A DNA stretch of 41,078 nt, from contig JAGUVW010000034.1 in the NCBI GenBank assembly GCA_020062665.1, positions 1-41,078 on the forward strand, in the 5' to 3' direction. The DNA comes from Pseudomonadales bacterium (GTDB lineage Bacteria > Pseudomonadota > Gammaproteobacteria > Pseudomonadales > Ketobacteraceae). Both the position numbers and the translations under genes were made by a program. Below the pieces are notes generated by a model. That model saw only the letters and a list, made by a program, of their open reading frames with translations, had not been told where the DNA came from and ran no database searches. Numbering within the stretch: the first letter of the stretch is position 1; every line of letters starts with the position of its first letter. Shown here one piece after another: positions 16,589 to 24,061 of this stretch.

Positions 16589-17584
16589 TCAGGCGGCATT
16601 TTTCAGCACCGGCTCCTCCGGCAATTTCTCCAGCAACGCTTCCAGATGCGTGGTGGATTGCCCCAGCTTGTGGCCTTCGTCGATAAAGGTCTTCAGCATC
16701 AGCCGGGTCTGCGGCGCCGTTTTCACAAAGTGGAATTTCAGGAAAGACTCCGCATCCATCGGCGAGAGGAACCGCATCAGCGGCAACGCCATCTTCACCC
16801 AGAACATGCTGAACAGCCGCTCGGTCCAGTTCTGCCGCTTGCCGAACTTCGCCGCCACGATATGCAGCGCTTCCTTGGCGGAATCCACTGCCAGATCCAG
16901 CGACGGACTCAACATCAGTTTCTTGAACGACCAGTTTTCCAGCTCCAGCGATGCCACCAAAGGAATCATCCAGGCAGAACGGTCGGCATAAACGCGGGAG
17001 GCATCCTTCTCGACTTTCACATTGAAGCGGCCCGACGCCATGGCCTCGGCCACTGCAGGCACCCGCTCCGGATGGCCGGAAAAATCTGCCGTCATCATCG
17101 GTAACAACAGATAGGCCACGCCGTGCTTGTCCGCGTCAGGGTGATGGGACGGCAGATCCGGCAGCGGTGTCTGATAGCTGATGAAATTCACCACGCCACA
17201 CACCACCTGCTCCGGCGGGAACACGTTCATCACATAATCGCGGTCATCCAGATCCGGCTGCAGCATCACCACGGTGGCATTGCCGATCACGTCACGCAGC
17301 TGCTTCAGCCACTCGCCACGCAGGGCGGTGGAAGGCACCGTCAGCCACACCTGATCGAACGCCTGATCACGCAATTCATCAAAGCGGGTATAAATGGCAT
17401 CCGCACGGAAATGCTCCGCACCACCCAGGCCACTGCGACGGCAGCGGTACAGGGTAAATCCCTTCTCGCATTCTTCTTTGTATTGTTCTTTCACGAAGTA
17501 GGAAACCGACGCACCACCCCGCTGCAGGTAATGCCCGTACACCTGACCCACCGCACCTGCACCTACGACCAACGCTGTGACCAC
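16589..17584 (-). CDS. Ketopantoate-reductase-like protein with altered active site
   Basis: From the GTG at 17584 the product has 331 residues. It begins with a Rossmann motif VGAGAVGQVYG and continues as a PanE/ApbA-like dehydrogenase with an all-helical C-terminal part. The expected catalytic Lys and Asn of PanE (Escherichia WRKLAVNCVIN) align with WMIPLVASLEL here, so both appear replaced; the substrate-binding Glu also seems to be Arg. It is therefore unlikely to be a standard ketopantoate reductase; the substrate is unknown. The GTG start is preferred over ATG at 17605 because AGGAGG lies nine bases before it, while GGAGG is only one base before the ATG. Confidence 0.75.
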   Translation of the reverse strand: MVTALVVGAGAVGQVYGHYLQRGGASVSYFVKEQYKEECEKGFTLYRCRRSGLGGAEHFRADAIYTRFDELRDQAFDQVWLTVPSTALRGEWLKQLRDVIGNATVVMLQPDLDDRDYVMNVFPPEQVVCGVVNFISYQTPLPDLPSHHPDADKHGVAYLLLPMMTADFSGHPERVPAVAEAMASGRFNVKVEKDASRVYADRSAWMIPLVASLELENWSFKKLMLSPSLDLAVDSAKEALHIVAAKFGKRQNWTERLFSMFWVKMALPLMRFLSPMDAESFLKFHFVKTAPQTRLMLKTFIDEGHKLGQSTTHLEALLEKLPEEPVLKNAA

Positions 17585-17593
17585 CTTTACACT

Positions 17594-17599
17594 CCTCCT
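17594..17599 (-). promoter_or_regulatory. Start-deciding ribosome-binding site AGGAGG
   Basis: A perfect AGGAGG on the - strand lies nine bases before GTG at 17584. It decides the start of the reductase-like gene, since it would fall inside the coding region if ATG at 17605 were used. Confidence 0.6.
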
Positions 17600-17705
17600 C
17601 TTCATGCCTCCGCACGATCGTGTCCACACGGTCGCACCTTCCGCTTGATTCTACTGAGCGCATCTTCAAGATCACAGGGCAAGCACCCCGGCAATTCATC
17701 GGGTC

Positions 17706-17729
17706 TTTATACCGTGTTGTTCTAACAAC
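17706..17729 (-). promoter_or_regulatory. -10 box with palindrome in the spacer (reductase-like gene)
   Basis: TATAAA (17706-17711, - strand) lies directly beside GTTGTTctAACAAC (17716-17729), a perfect 6+6 palindrome that fills the promoter spacer. No good -35 box is visible, so an activator or repressor site is plausible. The binding protein is unknown. Confidence 0.4.
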
Positions 17730-17858
17730 GCGAACGCGAACACGCCTGGAGTCTAAAGGCGACCACTAGCCCGCCTCACTGTTACGAACAGAATCACCAG
17801 TAACACTTGTCGCTCAAGCATGGAGCACACAAAGGGGAAAGACATTGCCCGCAAAATG

Positions 17859-17880
17859 AAAAGGGGCCAACCGGCCCCTG
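17859..17880 (-). terminator. Intrinsic terminator of gspD
   Basis: On the - strand AGGGGCC/GGCCCCT with loop GGTT is followed by a short T-tract, about 10 bases after the gspD stop. Confidence 0.8.
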
Positions 17881-17889
17881 TTCACAGCA

Positions 17890-19971
17890 TTATTCGCCGT
17901 CTTCATTCTCGGCAGGTTCAGTGGGATGCTGCCGCAACTGGATACCCTGCTTCAGCAACTCCGCCGGGTCTTCGGGATACATGGAATCATCGATTCGCTT
18001 CAGCTCGCCTTTTTCATCAACGCGCAGACTGACAGACCGCAGCGCCTCGTACTTGCGATCCGTTACGGACTTTGCTTTCGCGGAATCACGGATAATGGTG
18101 GGCTGCAGGAACAGCAGCAGATTGCGCTTGCTCAACTTCTCGCTTCGCGAGCGGAACAGCGCGCCGAGCAGGGGAATATCACCCAACAGCGGCACCTTCT
18201 GCATGGACTTGTTGACGTCGTCGGCAATGAGTCCGCCGGTAACGATCACCTGTCCGTCGTTGGCCAGAATCACTGATTTTACGGAGCGCTTGGTGGTCAC
18301 GATATCCGTTGTGCCTGCTGTGGCCGTGTCCTTTACGGCGGACACCTCCTGCTCCAGCTGCAGACGGATCACTTCACCATCATTGATCTGCGGCGTCACT
18401 TTTAGCGTCAGGCCCACATCCTTGCGTTCCACGGTCTGGAACGGGTTGGAATTGTCCGCACTCAAGGTCGTGCCGGTAATGAAAGGCACGTTTTCACCCA
18501 CGATGATTTCCGCTTCCTCGTTGTCCAGTGTCATGATGCTGGGTGTGGACAGCAGGTTTGAATTGGCATTTCCCTGCAACGCCTGGATCACCGCAGCAAA
18601 ACGCACCTTGCCGTCAGATCCAAAATCCGCGCCTGCCAGCGTGATGCCCGACGGCAGGGCTACCTGGGACGTACTGGAACCCTCGCCACTGCTGCCACGC
18701 ACTGCCTGCACGATACTGTTGAGCGGCACCATGTCACCCACCTTGAAGTTGGTGCCAGCAACCCCCTTGTCGACATCACCGTATCCCCACTGCACACCCA
18801 CTGCCTCAGTGGTATCGCCAGAGATTTCAACGAACGCTGCCTCGATCAACACCTGGGCACGACGCACATCCAACTGATCCACAATGTTGCGGATTTCTGC
18901 CATGTCCGCCGGTGCGGCCCTGACGATCAGGGCATTCAGAGTCTCGTCTGACTGAATGGTGACGTCGCCCGTATTGGCAGTGGACGCACCACCCATCACC
19001 GGTGAAGCGCCCGCCGCACTCGGACGCGCGCCTGTAGAGCCTGTCGTAGCCCGGCTGCTTGATTTGGCGGCGACCTGCCCGGTGATCAGACCACGGAGAA
19101 TTTCCGCCACCTTTTCCGCTTCTGCATGACGCAGATAGATGACCTGGGTTGCGCCAGAATTTTCCGCCGGACGATCCAGATCCACCAACAGCGCTTTCAC
19201 CCGCATGCGCGCCTGCTTTTCACCGCGCAGAATCAGACGATTGGTGCGCTCCTCGGCCACCACCCGCACCCGGATGTTGCCCGCCGCCGGACGCCGGGCA
19301 GCGCCGCCAGCACCTGCTGCACCACCGGTTTCCACCGGCGTCAACTGCTCCAGGGTTTTCACCACGTCGCCGACCCAGGCGTGCTTCAGCTGCACGACCT
19401 CGACCTCTTCAGACTCTGCGCTGTCGATGCGGCGGATGATTTCCACCATGCGCTCGATGTTGGAGGCGTGATCGCTGATGATCAGGGCGTTGGCAGAACT
19501 GACCGCCGCCAGATGGCCGTACTGAGGCACCATCGGACGCAGAATCGGCACCAGCTCAGTGGCATTGGTGTTCTGCACGGGGATTACGCGGGTCACCATC
19601 TTCTCGTTATTGGCACCCTTGTCGGTGAGGGGCAGGTCTTCCTGCTTGGCGCTCTGGTTGGGAACGATCTTCACCACACTACCGGAGCGCACGGACGCAT
19701 AGCCATGCACCCGCAGCACGCTTTCAAACATGTTGTAGATGTCCTCGGCCGACATTTCGGTGTTGGAAATGACGGTCACCTCGCCTTTCACGCGAGGATC
19801 GATTATGAAGCTGTAGCCGGTGATATCGGATACCTGTTCGATGAAGGTGCGGATGTCCGCCTTCTTCATGTTGATCTTCCAGCTCCCCTGACCCTGCTGC
19901 GCCAGCGCCAGGCCGGACACCGATAACAGCGCCGCCAGCAGGCCCGCTCCGAGCATTCGCTTCAGCTTCAT
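17890..19971 (-). CDS. gspD: Type II secretion secretin GspD
   Basis: GspD forms the outer-membrane multimeric channel of the type II secretion system. From MKLKRMLGAGLL (start at 19971, preceded by GGAAGTGAG) the protein has 693 residues with a signal peptide ending in ALA. The N0 domain begins SWKINMKKADIRTFIEQV, followed by repeated N1-N3 KH-like domains; N3 carries a Ser/Gly/Ala-rich loop (SSSRATTGSTGARP). The C-terminal secretin domain has VPFITGTT and the signature VPLLGDIPLLGALFR. An acidic tail follows. A start at 20004 is possible but has a poor ribosome-binding site. gspC lies just upstream, 59 bases away. Confidence 0.95.
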   Translation of the reverse strand: MKLKRMLGAGLLAALLSVSGLALAQQGQGSWKINMKKADIRTFIEQVSDITGYSFIIDPRVKGEVTVISNTEMSAEDIYNMFESVLRVHGYASVRSGSVVKIVPNQSAKQEDLPLTDKGANNEKMVTRVIPVQNTNATELVPILRPMVPQYGHLAAVSSANALIISDHASNIERMVEIIRRIDSAESEEVEVVQLKHAWVGDVVKTLEQLTPVETGGAAGAGGAARRPAAGNIRVRVVAEERTNRLILRGEKQARMRVKALLVDLDRPAENSGATQVIYLRHAEAEKVAEILRGLITGQVAAKSSSRATTGSTGARPSAAGASPVMGGASTANTGDVTIQSDETLNALIVRAAPADMAEIRNIVDQLDVRRAQVLIEAAFVEISGDTTEAVGVQWGYGDVDKGVAGTNFKVGDMVPLNSIVQAVRGSSGEGSSTSQVALPSGITLAGADFGSDGKVRFAAVIQALQGNANSNLLSTPSIMTLDNEEAEIIVGENVPFITGTTLSADNSNPFQTVERKDVGLTLKVTPQINDGEVIRLQLEQEVSAVKDTATAGTTDIVTTKRSVKSVILANDGQVIVTGGLIADDVNKSMQKVPLLGDIPLLGALFRSRSEKLSKRNLLLFLQPTIIRDSAKAKSVTDRKYEALRSVSLRVDEKGELKRIDDSMYPEDPAELLKQGIQLRQHPTEPAENEDGE

Positions 19972-20030
19972 GTTGAACTCACTTCCAACCAAACCTAGGT
20001 TCATGTTCTTGTGTCCAGTCTGACTATTCG

Positions 20031-21008
20031 TTATTGGCCGGGGCAGAATTCGGCGTTGAACTGGCGTCCGTTGCGATCCACGCCCACCTTCACACAGCCG
20101 GACTCCAGTGATTCCTGGATCAGGGACACGTCCGCTGCCGGATCACCCACCGAGCGACCATTGACCGTGAGGATGACATCGCCGGGACGTCCGCCAATGG
20201 CGGTCAGTGCCGGGTTGCTGCTATCGGTGACCTTGTAGCCGCGGCCATTGTTGGTGGCCAGTCCGAACTGCCCAAGCACCGCGTCCGGATTGGCGCTGAT
20301 TTCTTCCCGCAGCTGGTTCACCACTGCTTCAGCCGCTTCTGGTGACGGCATGCCCACACCACCCACGCCAGCTCCTCCACTCACTCCCATTCCGGGCTGG
20401 GGCGCAGCCGATACCCGGCCGGTACGGGCGCTGACGGAACGCGGGCCTTGCAGATTCATCGCTCCGGGCCCGCCGGCGCCCGGAACCATGCCGCCCGCCA
20501 TGCGGGATTCAGGAAAGTAGAGTGCTTCGAGCTTGCCGTTAAGGTTGAGCAGCACGCGATCTGCAAACACCGCGGCCAGAGTGGCGTTGCCAGGAACCCG
20601 GTCGCCAATCCGGTACAGCTGGGATTCCCTGCGCGCTTCAGAGATCATCGCGGTGGACTTGTTTTCTTCTTCGGAAACAAACACGCCTTGCAGTTCGAGG
20701 CTGAGGCGGGTTTTGGGGGCGGCAACATCCTGGGGAGCGGCCTGCGCTACCGGCTTGGCGCCTTCTTCACCAAACAGATGCAGCAAAGACAGGGCAGCAG
20801 CATCGACCCGGCGGCCGGCAGAACCCGTTGAAGAGGTAACCTGGGAAGCGGAGCCATACACAACAGGCGCGGTAGAACCTGCAGCATCATCAAGAAAAAG
20901 GTAAACGGTTTTAACCAGAACATAGGCAATGGAAACCACCAGCGCCGCGCACGCCAGGGCATTCGCCCGCGACAACCAAGGATTCAGCTGGGCAGCTTCA
21001 CTTGCCAC
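20031..21008 (-). CDS. gspC: Type II secretion inner-membrane protein GspC
   Basis: GspC links the inner-membrane platform to the GspD secretin. The 325-residue protein has a short cytoplasmic N-terminus, one membrane helix at about 15-38, an HR domain around 100-165 (LELQGVFVSEEENKSTAMI; YRIGDRVPGNATLAAVFADRV), a Gly-rich linker, and a PDZ domain near the C-terminus with IGGRPGDVILTVNGRSV. Two cysteines close the PDZ domain (SGC and EFCPGQ) and may pair. The start is GTG, six bases after GGGAGAG. Confidence 0.92.
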   Translation of the reverse strand: MASEAAQLNPWLSRANALACAALVVSIAYVLVKTVYLFLDDAAGSTAPVVYGSASQVTSSTGSAGRRVDAAALSLLHLFGEEGAKPVAQAAPQDVAAPKTRLSLELQGVFVSEEENKSTAMISEARRESQLYRIGDRVPGNATLAAVFADRVLLNLNGKLEALYFPESRMAGGMVPGAGGPGAMNLQGPRSVSARTGRVSAAPQPGMGVSGGAGVGGVGMPSPEAAEAVVNQLREEISANPDAVLGQFGLATNNGRGYKVTDSSNPALTAIGGRPGDVILTVNGRSVGDPAADVSLIQESLESGCVKVGVDRNGRQFNAEFCPGQ

Positions 21009-21047
21009 GAGTCTCTCCCGCTCGACACATTTCTTATTGTTTCCCGC

Positions 21048-21076
21048 ACTTTAGCCGATTCCCTGTGCAATGCGAA
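21048..21076 (-). promoter_or_regulatory. Putative gspC promoter
   Basis: On the - strand TTCGCA (21071-21076, 4/6) and TAAAGT (21048-21053, 4/6) are 17 bases apart, in the 134-base gap after gspN. It would allow gspC-gspD expression apart from gspN. Confidence 0.35.
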
Positions 21077-21142
21077 CAGACTGTACGCTTTCACAACAGA
21101 TTACCGGGCATTGTTAACATTTGCATTGCGCAGTGATCGCCC

Positions 21143-21889
21143 TTAGAACGGCAAGGGCTGCTGCAAGTTCACCAGCACCTTGTCTTCATCGCCGCCATCG
21201 CCGAAACCGGCCAGTGCCATCACCCGCTTGAGCACCTTGATACCTGCCAGCCCCTGTTCCGGCAGCAGACTCAATTCACCCAGGGGTTGATTGCCACGGG
21301 TCTCGGTGACCTTGATGATCAGGTTACCGTCGACTTCTTCCAGTAATCCCTTGATGCCGGGAAAATCCAGATTCTGCGGGCTCGGCCCATTGCGCACCGA
21401 CACCTCACCACCACTCCAGCCAACCTGGCCTTCGGCACGGCTGATACGGTTGCCGGACAGTTTAACGCTCACGCCTTCCACTTTGAGGCTGCCTTGAGCA
21501 CTGACACCGAACTCCGACAACGCCTGTTCCAGCATGGCCGCCTTCATGTCGCCGTTGAAGTCCTGGATGCCCTTGCCCCACAAACCCCAGTAGCCGGAGC
21601 CCTGCAAGCGATACTGGCTGCCTTCCAGCCCCAGATCGAGCGCCGCTTCACCCAGCAGGATACGCATTGCCTTGAGATTCCAGCGGATCACAATGGGGCC
21701 TGGCGCCACCGGGTTATTGAGTCGGCCAGAAATAAAGCCTTCCCACAGGGTGCCGCCCACGCGCTCCACCATGATGGGCAACGGCAAGCCGGCACCGGCA
21801 ACACGCCAGACAAGACTGGCAGGCAACAGAGCTACGGCAAAAAACAGGCCTGCCAACAGCCCTATCAGAATCAGACTACGGATTTTCAT
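21143..21889 (-). CDS. gspN: Type II secretion protein GspN
   Basis: GspN is an accessory inner-membrane component of some type II secretion systems. From MKIRSLILIGLL the protein has 248 residues: one N-terminal membrane helix (about 5-26) and a periplasmic region with GGTLWEGFISGRL and IRWNLKAMRILLGEAALDL, typical of the family. A GTG at 21913 would add eight residues. It precedes gspC and gspD; gspE-M are not in the window. Periplasmic repeats suggest an AsmA-like beta-rich fold (inference). Confidence 0.85.
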   Translation of the reverse strand: MKIRSLILIGLLAGLFFAVALLPASLVWRVAGAGLPLPIMVERVGGTLWEGFISGRLNNPVAPGPIVIRWNLKAMRILLGEAALDLGLEGSQYRLQGSGYWGLWGKGIQDFNGDMKAAMLEQALSEFGVSAQGSLKVEGVSVKLSGNRISRAEGQVGWSGGEVSVRNGPSPQNLDFPGIKGLLEEVDGNLIIKVTETRGNQPLGELSLLPEQGLAGIKVLKRVMALAGFGDGGDEDKVLVNLQQPLPF

Positions 21890-21945
21890 GGAAAGTACCG
21901 GGGGAAATCCCACTCCCTGACTTTATCTTATTCTTATTAGTTTAA

Positions 21946-21992
21946 GCAGAAGACGGCAGCATAGCATAATTTTGCAGCGCGCCGTCTTCTGC
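21946..21992 (-). terminator. Perfect 12-base hairpin after ssb
   Basis: GCAGAAGACGGC and GCCGTCTTCTGC are separated by 23 bases, starting about 33 bases past the ssb stop. The - strand continues TTAAACTAATAAG, a weak U-tract. It probably ends or slows ssb transcription before gspN. The loop contains TATGCT, a possible -10 for gspN. Confidence 0.55.
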
Positions 21993-22025
21993 CCGTGGGG
22001 GGCGAATGTGATGGGAATCCGGAAA

Positions 22026-22505
22026 TCAGAACGGGATGTCGTCTTCGAAATCAGCACTGGCCGGGGTGGGCGCAGACTGCTGGTAATTGCCGCCGCCACG
22101 GGCTTCGGGCAACTGGTCGTAACCTTCAAAACCGCCGCCACCGGCATTGGCACCGCCGCCGGCGCCCTTGCTGTCCAGCATCTGCATGTCGGACGCGACA
22201 ATTTCAGTGGTGTAGCGGTCGGCGCCGCTCTGATCCTGCCACTTGCGGGTCCGCAGGGCACCTTCCAGATAGACCTTGGAACCTTTCTTCAAATACTCAC
22301 CGGCGATTTCCGCCAGCTTGTTGAAGAACACCACCCGGTGCCACTCGGTACGCTCCTGCATCTGGCCGGAATTCTTGTCCTTCCAGGTTTCACTGGTGGC
22401 CACGGTGATATTGGTCACGGCGCCGCCGCTGGGCAGATAACGGGTCTCCGGATCCTGTCCCAGATTGCCCACCAGAATTACCTTGTTCACGCCACGCTGC
22501 GCCAT
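22026..22505 (-). CDS. ssb: Single-stranded DNA-binding protein
   Basis: SSB coats single-stranded DNA in replication and repair and recruits partners through its tail. The 159-residue protein has the OB fold at about 1-112 ([18 protein letters not shown]-type start, then [21 protein letters not shown]), a Gly-rich linker and the partner-binding acidic tip [13 protein letters not shown] is seven bases before the ATG. It follows yajR by 39 bases and is probably in the same transcript. Confidence 0.98.
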   Translation of the reverse strand: MAQRGVNKVILVGNLGQDPETRYLPSGGAVTNITVATSETWKDKNSGQMQERTEWHRVVFFNKLAEIAGEYLKKGSKVYLEGALRTRKWQDQSGADRYTTEIVASDMQMLDSKGAGGGANAGGGGFEGYDQLPEARGGGNYQQSAPTPASADFEDDIPF

Positions 22506-22544
22506 GTGTTTCTCCTGTCTTTTTACGACTCTGTCGTTCGAATT

Positions 22545-23903
22545 TTAAAGGGCGGCGGCCGCCACTTCCTGCAATTGTTCTTTATCCAGCCGACGATTGT
22601 CCACCTTTAAATAGGCGGTGTTCTGGTTGGGGATGATCACCACTTCCTCGACGCCATTCACGGCCAGCAGACGTCGGGTGAGGGATTCGGTGCCGGCTTC
22701 GTCCAGGGCATCCAACTGCAGGGTGTAATCCTGTAACGGACGTGGCGGACGCATCCCCAGCGCCAGCACCAGCCAGACCAGCACCAGCGCAGCCGCCACG
22801 GCGTAGAGCGCCACCACACCATAGGCCCCTGCCAGATAACCGCCGCCGGCGCCGCCCACGAACGCCCCCAGGAACTGGCACGTCGAGTAGACGCCCATGG
22901 AAGTACCCTTGAAGCCCGGCGCGGCAATCTTGCTCACCAGCGAAGGCAACATGGCTTCCAGCAGGTTGAAGCCCCAGAAAAACACGAACAGGCCCACCAC
23001 CAGGGTGAACAGGGTTTCGTGCCAACGTCCCAGCAACAGCATGGACACCAACACCAGCCCGATTGCCAGCAGAAACACCGGTTTCACCTGCCGCCTTTTC
23101 TCAGCAAAAATCATCATCGGTAACATTAAGACAAATGAGACGAAAAGAATGGGCAGATAAATTTTCCAATGTTCTGCCTTGTCGAGTTCAGCGTGGGTCA
23201 CCAACAGCACCGGCATCACCACAAAACCGGCCGTCTGCACCAGGTGCAACACGAAAACGCCGGCGTTCAGGCGCATCAGTTCCCGCTGGCGGAAGACATC
23301 GGCGAACTGGCCCCACACCGGCACCGCACTCAGGCGCAGGTGACGCAGGCGGGCGTCGGGCACCACCTTCCAGGTAATCCACAAACCCAACACGGCCATG
23401 GCTGCGGTCAGCCAGAAGACACCGGCAAGATCAAACCAAGCCGTGACCACCGGCCCCAGAATCAGCGCGAACGTAAACGAGGCACCGATGCTCGCCCCCA
23501 TGAAAGCCATCGCCTTGGAGCGCTGGTCGTCCCGGGTCAGATCCGCCAGCAGCGCCATGGCAGCGCCGGAAATCGCTCCTGCACCCTGCAGGAAACGACC
23601 AAAGATCACGCCCTCAATCGTGTGCGACAGAGCGGCAACCACACTGCCGACCGCAAACAGCACCAGCCCGAAATAGATCACCTGCTTGCGACCGATGCGG
23701 TCGGACAGAAACCCGAACGGCACCTGCAGCAGCGCCTGGCTCAATCCGTAAGCACCGATCGCCAGCCCGATCAGCGCCGGCGTCGCTCCAGTCAGCGACT
23801 GGCCATAGATCGCAAACACCGGCAGCACCATGAACAGGCCCAGCATCCGGAACGCGAACAGGCTCGCCAGCGACCAGGTCGCCCGTATTTCCGTTGAATC
23901 CAT
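22545..23903 (-). CDS. yajR: MFS transporter with C-terminal YAM-like domain (YajR type)
   Basis: From [12 protein letters not shown] the product has 452 residues, close to Escherichia YajR (454). Twelve membrane helices are readable, with motif [14 protein letters not shown] between helices 2 and 3. The C-terminal 65 residues form a soluble ferredoxin-like domain ([28 protein letters not shown]) typical of YajR. The transported substrate is unknown. The longer frame to 23972 begins with non-family sequence. It is divergent from uvrA across about 158 bases and lies before ssb, an order also seen in Pseudomonas. Confidence 0.85.
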   Translation of the reverse strand: MDSTEIRATWSLASLFAFRMLGLFMVLPVFAIYGQSLTGATPALIGLAIGAYGLSQALLQVPFGFLSDRIGRKQVIYFGLVLFAVGSVVAALSHTIEGVIFGRFLQGAGAISGAAMALLADLTRDDQRSKAMAFMGASIGASFTFALILGPVVTAWFDLAGVFWLTAAMAVLGLWITWKVVPDARLRHLRLSAVPVWGQFADVFRQRELMRLNAGVFVLHLVQTAGFVVMPVLLVTHAELDKAEHWKIYLPILFVSFVLMLPMMIFAEKRRQVKPVFLLAIGLVLVSMLLLGRWHETLFTLVVGLFVFFWGFNLLEAMLPSLVSKIAAPGFKGTSMGVYSTCQFLGAFVGGAGGGYLAGAYGVVALYAVAAALVLVWLVLALGMRPPRPLQDYTLQLDALDEAGTESLTRRLLAVNGVEEVVIIPNQNTAYLKVDNRRLDKEQLQEVAAAAL

Positions 23904-24028
23904 CGAAAGGTTCTTCCACCCAAACCGAATGAAGGCGGATTCTACCACCTTGTACGCCCCGCCCGCAGCCACTCCTCCGACCAGCTGGACAGGATCTACA
24001 CGTCCTAGCCCCTGACTCTGTCACCCCG

Positions 24029-24034
24029 TATACT
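24029..24034 (+). promoter_or_regulatory. -10 box of uvrA
   Basis: TATACT (5/6 to consensus) lies 27 bases before the uvrA start. The -35 region at 17-18 bases is poor. I find no LexA-type CTG-N10-CAG box in the intergenic region. Confidence 0.45.
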
Positions 24035-24061
24035 CGAACGTTTTCTTCACGGGGGTAGTAC

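Larger units (their letters stand above)
17585..17889. other. 305-base intergenic region between gspD and the reductase-like gene
   Basis: Both flanking genes are on the - strand. The region holds the gspD terminator (17859-17880), a TGTTAC/GTAACA inverted repeat (17780-17805), a perfect 14-base palindrome next to a TATAAA box (17706-17729) and a long leader. No small gene is apparent. Confidence 0.6.

Noticed and set aside
21060-21095. Possible LexA box CTGT...ACAG between gspN and gspC
   Set aside because: CTG and CAG are 13 bases apart instead of 10, and gspC is not a likely SOS gene.
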